NCBI GenBank assembly: GCA_026413225.1
Contig: CM048552.1
Span: 196,863,553-196,927,552 of the forward strand
Direction: 5' to 3'
Origin: Otis tarda
Lineage: Eukaryota > Chordata > Aves > Otidiformes > Otididae
Length of the DNA: 64,000 bases
Shown here: positions 57,091-64,000 of the stretch, one piece after another
Layout of the letters: each line of letters starts with the position of its first letter
How positions within the stretch are numbered: position 1 is the first letter of the stretch
Program-made: the position numbers and the translations under genes
Notes under the pieces: generated by a model
Told to the model about the DNA's origin: nothing
What the model saw: the letters and a program-made list of their open reading frames with translations, nothing else
Database searches by the model: none

Positions 57091-60000
57091 CTGCCAAAAT
57101 ACAAGCACTTCGCCACCCTCTCTCCTGCCTCGTAAGCGGTGTGTGTGTTGAAATACCCCTTTCCCCGGCGAAGGCACTCTCCCAAATGACGCAAAAAAAA
57201 AAAAAAAAAAAAAAAGGGCTTATTTGGAGTGTCCAGGCTCTGCGGTCAGTTACTGCCGGGCTGCTGTGGATGGGGAAGGTGAGCTGTTTCCCACAGCGCC
57301 GGATTGGGCCAGTGCTGGTGGTTGGCAGTGGGACGTGGGCACAGAGTTGCTTTTGGACAGGTTTTTTTAGCGGGAGGAAGGAGAGCAGGAAGGATTTTGG
57401 GGAAAATGCACACTTCGGTTCTTTTCACTTTTACCGTGTGTCCACTTATAAAGAAGAGCATGGTTTGTATAATAATAATGATGACATTCTTGAAACACTT
57501 TGCCCCCTGCTTCCTTCCGACAGTCTTAGACCTCCAATACAAAGTGGATGGTCCCTGCTTCCACAAATTTGTGATTAAAAAAACCTGCAAAGCAACAACT
57601 GTAAATTGAGAGAGGGAAGGCACTTGTAGCAGTTCTTTAAAACTTCACTCCTTCCTTCTACAGTGATTGCTAGTTCGGCTCACCACGGTGAGCACGGTGC
57701 CTGCACGGTTATAGATGGGGAAACAGCTCACCAGCTCAGGGTTTGGGACTTGGCTCTTGAAACATGACTGAGCTTTAGTTTGTCATCTGTGACCCACTCT
57801 GCAGAGCCGCTAGCCTGTGTAGCCTGTTGGTGAAGGCAGAAGCAGGAGAGTGAAGAGCTAGTGCTGCTGGGATGACAGACACCAGCACGTAATTTCAGTG
57901 TGGCTGGTTGTTTACTACCAGAGCAGCTATTGGTATTTCTCAAATGAAGAAAAAGAATAAATTTTTCAAAAATTGTTCTGACTTGATACAATTAAAGTAA
58001 TGCTGCGCACACTTAGTTGAAATATTATATCTTCAGGATAATGGACAAGCTTATAATTAATGCAGAACATATAACATTTTGGAAAGAAACCTTAGGAGTG
58101 TTTACAATCAGAATGGCTTGAAGCTCAAAAATAATTCTGAAAAATAATTTCTTGTGATGGCAGAAAGGCTATTGATACATTCATGCTGTAGGAAGGGTGC
58201 AGATTAGAAGGATTTGGCGTTATCCAAATCCAGATATATAATCAGAAATGCTTAGGCAGAATTAAACACACTACATAACTTTTAAAGCATACAACCCTTT
58301 GATTTTTTTGCTAAAAATGCAAATTACAGGAAGATTTTTAAATGCAGGAAGCTTGTCTTTGTAAATCATCTGTAATATTTAATGTTCCGATTTCTTGGCT
58401 TCTCTTATGTATTTAGTTAAAAAACCCTTCAGCAAAATATGAAACCCGTTTGCACTTAGCTCCAGTACTTACTGTTGTTACTGTTCTCATTCATACTGCC
58501 TAAATGATCAACATTTCTTTCTGGTTTAGCAGTATTGTAAATGTAAGTGGAGGAAGTTGCCAGCTGGCTTGACTTAGCATTATTAGACTCCAGCTTAGGC
58601 TAAAGGTCACAAAAGTTCTTTATGTGAAGCATGTGTGTAAGTGGGAAAACAATCCTTTGCTGCAAAAAGGTGGGGGGCTTGCAAGCTTTTCCAGCGTGTC
58701 CCAGGCCTGAGGATTGGCACAGGGACTGAAAAGGAAGAAAAACTCAGATTCCTAAACTCAGCCGTATGCTGCTTGCTGCTGTCAGGAAGAGACAGACAGT
58801 TACAGACCAATTAATTGTTTCTATCTTTTAAGCACTAGCTAGTTGTGATGTAATCATAAAAAGGCTGCAATACTATCATTGGTTTTTGTTTTGTTTTGTT
58901 GTTTAACAAGGCTATGTATTATCTGTTGCTGTATTCTAAGTAGACAAATATCTGTTCTTGGGATCCTTCAGTTACCTTTGTCTTCATTGAGAACAGTGAA
59001 AACTTGATCTGTTCTTGACTAACAACTGATTTGTTGTTTGTGGAAATATCAAAATATAGATGAACAGCTTTAGCACTTCCCTTAAAACGAGTGACAAACC
59101 CTGTCCAATGTGCATGTGGGCATTTATGTCACTCTTGGTCCTGTATGAGTTGGGGCTGTAGGATATCCTTGAAGAGTACAGAGTGGAGAAGCCCAAGACC
59201 TTGAGTACATTATAGGTGTGTTTTGGTTAACTGAGCATTTACATTTTGGCAAAAGAGGTTGACGTGGGTGCCCTTCATCGCGTGTTCTCAAGTAGTTTGA
59301 TCCTAAAGCTTTCAGTGTAGAGCTCTACCACCTTTCAGCTAAGATGTAGATCTGGACTGGTGTTAGACTGTACAGAAATCTCCTATTAGAGGAGTATATG
59401 GCATGCATTGTAAGAACATAAAACACCATCTCTCAGGTGATTAGCCTGTGCTCCTGCATTTCAGACTGGTGAACCATCATAAAAGAGTCTGGGATCTGAC
59501 TTCATTGTTGCATTTCAGTCCTTGATTGTAGAGGAAAGCTTGAAGTGGACTCTGTACTAATGAGGAAGTGGTGATGGGCTTCAGAGGTGAATGTACCCAG
59601 ATTTTCTTGGCTTTCACAGTAGTAAGCTGTTTGCTTGACGGTAAGAGGTGATGGTAAATGTATGGAATTTTTTTTTTTTTCCCTTGGGAAATACTATAGC
59701 TATCATAGAAAGAATTGTCACAATGAGTTGAGTTTTAGTATGAGCATGTGAAAATAAAGAACAATACTTTCTGAAGAAGCTCTTCCCAATGATAAATGTT
59801 GTATGATCAGAAGTGAAGCACCTTTAAAAAAAATAAATCCAGTTGACTTCTGAGTGACCAAGAGGAATGTACAGTGTGTTACTGTCTTCTGTGTTTGCAA
59901 TTTGAAAACAACTGAACAAAATTCTAACCTTCCAGCCAACATGGCTTGCGCACCATTCAGGAGTAACTTTGCAAGTGCTTTTAGCAGCAGAAGAAGCAAA

Positions 60001-60979
60001 CTTGAGTAAACAGCATCAATAGCAAGATGACATTTCTGATTAAGCTATCTTTTAAATCCTCTTCCAAATGCACTGTTATTTAGTGTTTCTGTTATGGTGA
60101 TGCCACAAAGACTTAATTAAGGTAGGATTCTTGTAATTTCAAGCTGCATGGAGATTGCAGGTTGCACAGTAGCTCAGCTGTGCTGAGTAGTTGTTCTCTG
60201 CTGCATGTCAGAAGACGTACATAAAGCTATCTCAAAGTCTTTTTTTTTATGCGTTGGGATGCCGAGCTGGTTCTACCTCTTCAGCCATTACTGAGTAGCT
60301 CCATCTACCCCTCTTTTCCCTTTCTTCCCTGTAAGGCACAGCTAATGAAGTATCATATAGCCTGCCCTCGTCCCCCACCCCTTCCTCCTTCCAGTTCTGG
60401 GGAGAATTCTTACCTACAGGCCTTGCGAAGGTATTCCGATGGAAAGGCAAAATATCTTGTCTTTCTGTTATTCGCTTTGTTATTGAAATACTAGAAGTTG
60501 CTATGGTTAGAGTTCTCAATATTTCCATTATAAATCTTTTTCATAAACTTCTGAAACTGAGCTCAGCTAGTGTAAAACAAACAAAATCTTAAGTGGAGGA
60601 GAAACACTTCATGAGCATACTCTTCCCTAATTATGAAATAGGATAGGCTTGTCCAGGATTTGGTTATGCAATTGGGTGAGAAACTTGCTGCAATTAGGTA
60701 CTGTAAGATTCTTAAACGTTGTAGTTTCGAAGAGTTTTATTCTATTTTGAAAATGAAACTTTAAAGAAAAATGAATTATTTATTGATTATGTTGAAAAAG
60801 CTTGTTGGAATCCTATTACTGAAAACAGATAAAGTGAAAATCATTAAAGGGAATCCAGCTGTGACAGCTTAATAGATTAACCTGACTCACTTTCATTTGA
60901 TTAATTGTCATACTGTCCCTTCAGAGGCATTTACAATATCAACTTAATTACATGTGCTTTCTGTTTTGTTTCATTTCAG
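56542..60979 (+). other. LATS2: LATS2 intron 1 (inferred)
   Basis: GC-rich at first, then AT-rich, with a 23-bp poly(A) run at 57193-57215. It ends in a TTGTTTCATTTCAG acceptor at 60979. No exon or repeat family is recognised. Confidence 0.5.
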
Positions 60980-61221
60980 ACACTGCCAGTCTGCAAAATG
61001 ATGATTCCAAGGATTTTCATTTTCTGTGGGAAACATGAAGATTGTGAGCTGAAGTAAAACATTGGCAGAAATTTCTTGAGAATTCTGCCTTTTCTTTTTC
61101 TCTTTGAAGGATTATGTTTACCACAAATTGATACCACCAAGTGACACTTCTTCAACATAAAGTAATTTAAAAAAATCTAAGAACAAAGCTGTATTTATGC
61201 TCAGAGAAAACTGGATTAACA
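60980..61221 (+). other. LATS2: LATS2 5' leader in exon 2, with upstream ORFs
   Basis: After the acceptor at 60979 the leader holds several upstream ATGs. The longest uORF is 60998-61057 (19 codons plus TAA). Shorter ones start near 61035 and 61115 and stop before the main ATG. Such uORFs usually lower translation of the main frame. Confidence 0.65.
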
Positions 61222-61560
61222 ATGAGGCCAAAGACTTTTCCTGCTACAACATATTCTGGAAACAGCAGGCAAAGGTTGCAAGAGATACGCGAAGGTTTAA
61301 AGCAACCATCCAAATCTTCAGGTCAGGGACTACCTATTGGACCAGGCAGTGAAACTTCTCTGGACCCTAAGATTTTAATAGGGAAGGATGCTGCAAGGCA
61401 GCAGCAGATGAGACAAACACCCAAGTTTGGACCATATCAGAAAGCTCTGCGAGAGATTAGATATTCTTTGCTGCCTTTTGCTAATGAGTCGAGCGCTACA
61501 GCTGCTGTTGAAGTAAACAGGCAGATGCTCCAGGAGCTGGTGAATGCAGGTTGCGATCAG
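61222..61560 (+). CDS. LATS2: Large tumor suppressor kinase 2, first coding exon (partial gene)
   Basis: LATS2 is the Hippo-pathway NDR-family Ser/Thr kinase that phosphorylates YAP and TAZ in the cytoplasm. This exon gives the first 113 residues: MRPKTFPATTYSGNSRQRLQ-EIREGLKQPSK, a variable linker, then TPKFGPYQKALREIRYSLLP-FANES and VNRQMLQELVNAGCDQ. These match the human N-terminus, including the LATS conserved domain 1. The last residues start the UBA domain, which continues in the next exon. The ATG at 61222 has the context AACAATGA. The donor GTACGT is at 61561, phase 0. The kinase domain and all later exons lie beyond the window. Confidence 0.96.
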
Positions 61561-64000
61561 GTACGTATGGATTTGAAGAGGGGATTGTCACTGCCTTCAA
61601 AATGAGTTTATACTAAGGACAGAGGAAAGGATTTCCGTGAAAGTGATCAAGCTTGCTGGTTGACAAAATGCACTGATTATTATGGCAGTCATGTTGCTGT
61701 ATGACTAGCAGAGTAGATGGACTTGCTGTTGAGAGACATGCCTAGCGTGGGGTTAATTTGAGTTAAAGACAGTCATGGTAACCTCTAGGATTCTCCTATG
61801 ACTTCTCCAGTTGATGTGTAAGGCTGAACAGGGTAGCTTGTCTTGTCTCTGTTTTTGGTTTTTTTGGGTTTTTTTTTTTTTTTGGTCCCCCTGCCCCCCC
61901 CCCCCCCCGATACTGGAACAAGTCTCAGCTATGAGTATTAGGGTGGAATTTTGGCTAGCACATCTAAGCTCAGTTCACTGTCAGAAGTAACTAGAAAAAA
62001 GGACGGAGACAGTATACGCAGTTTGGAGAAGTTCACTTGCTGTTTGACAAGCAGGCAGAACTGGGGGGATGTTCAGCAAGCAGCAGTGGTTAGATGCACA
62101 CCTTTTCTTCTTCACCTTCTCTGCTTCTATAAAGAGGTGTCAGATAAGGGACTTAGCACAGACATGCTTGCTTTTGTGATTCTGAGATTGATGCTGGAAT
62201 GCATTCTTAATTCAAAGACCATTCACCTGCTGTAGAACACAGTTTTTTTGTGTTGAGCTGCATTTATCTTGCATTTCAGTACTGCTATTGACTTTCACCT
62301 CTGTCCAGGAATATTTCAAAATTTTGCCTTTTAGAGATGAAGTGCTGTTTTGGGTTCAGATTCTGATTGTTGCAGAAACAACTTTTTCCCTGTGTGATTG
62401 AATGGCAGTTGTTGACAAGCTGGAACATTTCCATTCATAGTCCTTGATGTAGATTGGAGAGATTTAAAACCGAAGTGCTTTTAGTGGCATTTCCTTGATT
62501 TCAAAACTTAACCTCCATTCACTCACAGAAGAGTGTGAGTCTCTTGACTGTCCTAGACCGTATTCCAGATCTGTATAACAAAACTAGCACCAGGCATTAT
62601 TATAAACAATCTGAGTTTCTCTGGACCTATATAGACATGAATTAGCGCTATTTCTATTCCAAAGAGTTTATGCTATATGAGATTGCAGATCCAATGAGAA
62701 GTGCTGCAGTACAACTAAACACTTCGTAGTCCAGTGAACCAAGAAATTGTACTGAATTATTGAACTGAAGGAATCAAGGATTTTCTCTGGTCTTAAGCAT
62801 GGCATGAAAACACCGAGTTTTTTAGAACTGTACCCTCTAAATTTTCTTAACTGTTTAGGATGAGAACACTCCATGTGTGTATGAGCGCAGGTTAAATGAG
62901 CGCAGCTGGATTCTGTATTGGAAATGTGCATTTGGTAGGTTACATGGACAAATCGTTCACACACAAACAGGCTTGTTGGACTGAAATCTTGGAAAGTACT
63001 TTAAGCACACTACAGCATGGCAGTGTTAAGCCAATGTATAAAACAGAAATACCTGAGCACCTGTTAAAATGTCTTGGTGTTACAGGCAGTCATGTACTAT
63101 ATGTGTAATGTTTTTAATATCTTCAGCTGTTTTGACTTCAATGTTTGTACAATGATATTGCTTCTTATAGAGCACTGAGAACAAGCCCAGTTCTGACTCT
63201 GATGTGGAGATTTTCTCTACCTCCTTAAATCTGGCTGCACAGTTTTTGTTGGTGGTTGTTGGTTGGTTGGTTGTTTTGGTTTTTTTTTTGTTTATTGGCC
63301 GTGATCCTTCTATCCTTACATTTAGCTTTTCTCCTTAGCTGTGACTTGTTGCCTGGAGATGGCATTATTTGGCCTATGCCTTAGGTATGTTTGGTGGTCA
63401 CATGTAAGCATAAGCAGGCTCAGATTTGGCTAGATTTCAGATAGGGGTTCCAAAACTGGAGCCTTGTGGCTAAAAATGTGGGATTTCCTAATGTGGGTTC
63501 AGGCCATATGAAGGTTGGCTGTCCTGGAGGATTGTGAATGAATGAAGCTTCTTGAGACGGTGTGAATGGTATCTGGCCCTGGGGGTGGCATGGTGTAGGG
63601 TGACAAACTTGATTATTACCTCTGGATTCTTGCTTTCCTCCTGGTGCCTGAGCTGTTTTGAATCAAATGCTGAACTGTTTCAGAGCGTGACATGTAGTCA
63701 ATTAGCCATCCCAAACTACCCTGCCCTGCTTGTGAATCAAAGCCTTTTAATGTCTACTGCATGAACATCTTCTGTAGTCGTGTAGGCAGCTGACAGATCT
63801 CTGATTTAACAGAGAAGTGAGATCAGCTTCACTTTCTTTGGGGATGGTTTTATTTACCTTTGAGCCCAATGTTAGTGTGAGCTTGGTAAATGGGCATTGA
63901 AGCCCCCGCGGCCCCCCCCCCCGGCCCCAGCAAATGTTTAGAGGTTAAGGTTTTCAGTCCATAAATAGCTGATGGTCTACTTGATCCTTCCCCCACAGCA
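61561..64000 (+). other. LATS2: LATS2 intron 2, start
   Basis: Intron sequence with a T/C-rich low-complexity tract at 61850-61916 and a C tract near 63912. The window ends in CCCCCACAGCA, which looks like an acceptor. However, the expected next residues after CDQ (E-M-A-G in human) would need GAA/GAG, not CA, so I do not place an exon there. Confidence 0.7.

Noticed and set aside
56142..57578. Long ORFs (206 and 293 codons) in the LATS2 CpG island
   Set aside because: Compositional artefacts. The LATS2 coding start is the conserved ATG at 61222.
20..63980. A novel multi-gene defence, toxin or CRISPR-like system
   Set aside because: No clustered spaced repeats, operons or prokaryotic signals exist here. 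All convincing genes are conserved vertebrate single-copy genes and the rest is repeats or apparently noncoding DNA.
63985..64000. CCCCCACAG at the window end as the acceptor of the next LATS2 exon
   Set aside because: LATS2 continues after CDQ with a Glu codon in phase 0. The two bases present are CA, which do not fit.

Overview
The window looks like ordinary nuclear DNA from a bird. It has spliced vertebrate genes with GT-AG introns, CpG-island promoters, several 5'-truncated CR1 LINEs (the dominant sauropsid retrotransposon) and a solo LTR of a type that is abundant in neoavian birds. No species can be named from this alone. I found no bacterial features, no CRISPR array and no evidence for an unknown multi-gene system.

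Gene order from left to right: a putative long 3' untranslated region, inferred from synteny to be ZDHHC20 (+, about 1-4560); MRPL57 (-, coding 5543-5854, with a noncoding first exon near 7054); SKA3 (+, nine coding exons, 7381-18106); SAP18 (-, four exons, 29984 down to 26994); and LATS2 (+, noncoding exon 1 in the CpG island near 56.3-56.5 kb, first coding exon ATG 61222 to donor 61561, rest beyond the window). This is the ZDHHC20-MRPL57-SKA3-SAP18-LATS2 block of human 13q12, in reverse orientation. MRPL57 and SKA3 are head to head on one CpG island. SKA3 and SAP18 are tail to tail, about 7 kb apart. SAP18 and LATS2 are divergent, separated by 26 kb with no convincing gene.

All exon boundaries of SKA3 (465 aa), SAP18 (153 aa) and the first LATS2 coding exon (113 aa) were set by hand from GT/AG sites, phase and family similarity. 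The SKA3 exons sum to 1398 nt and the SAP18 exons to 462 nt, both in frame. The genes share a genomic neighbourhood, not a pathway: MRPL57 acts in mitochondrial translation, SKA3 at the kinetochore, SAP18 in Sin3 repression and splicing complexes, and LATS2 in Hippo signalling.

Points worth a second look: loss of one of the two CDK1 sites in the SKA3 Ndc80-binding motif; a pair of about 97% identical repeats flanking SKA3 exon 4; a solo LTR with an intact 5-bp target duplication in SKA3 intron 5; a run of GGAATG (TEAD-type) motifs plus a GTCACGTGAC palindrome in the LATS2 promoter; the same TCTCGCGAGA and AAGATGGCGG motif pair in two neighbouring promoters; and a CCAAT/CHR/MYB-type promoter at SKA3.
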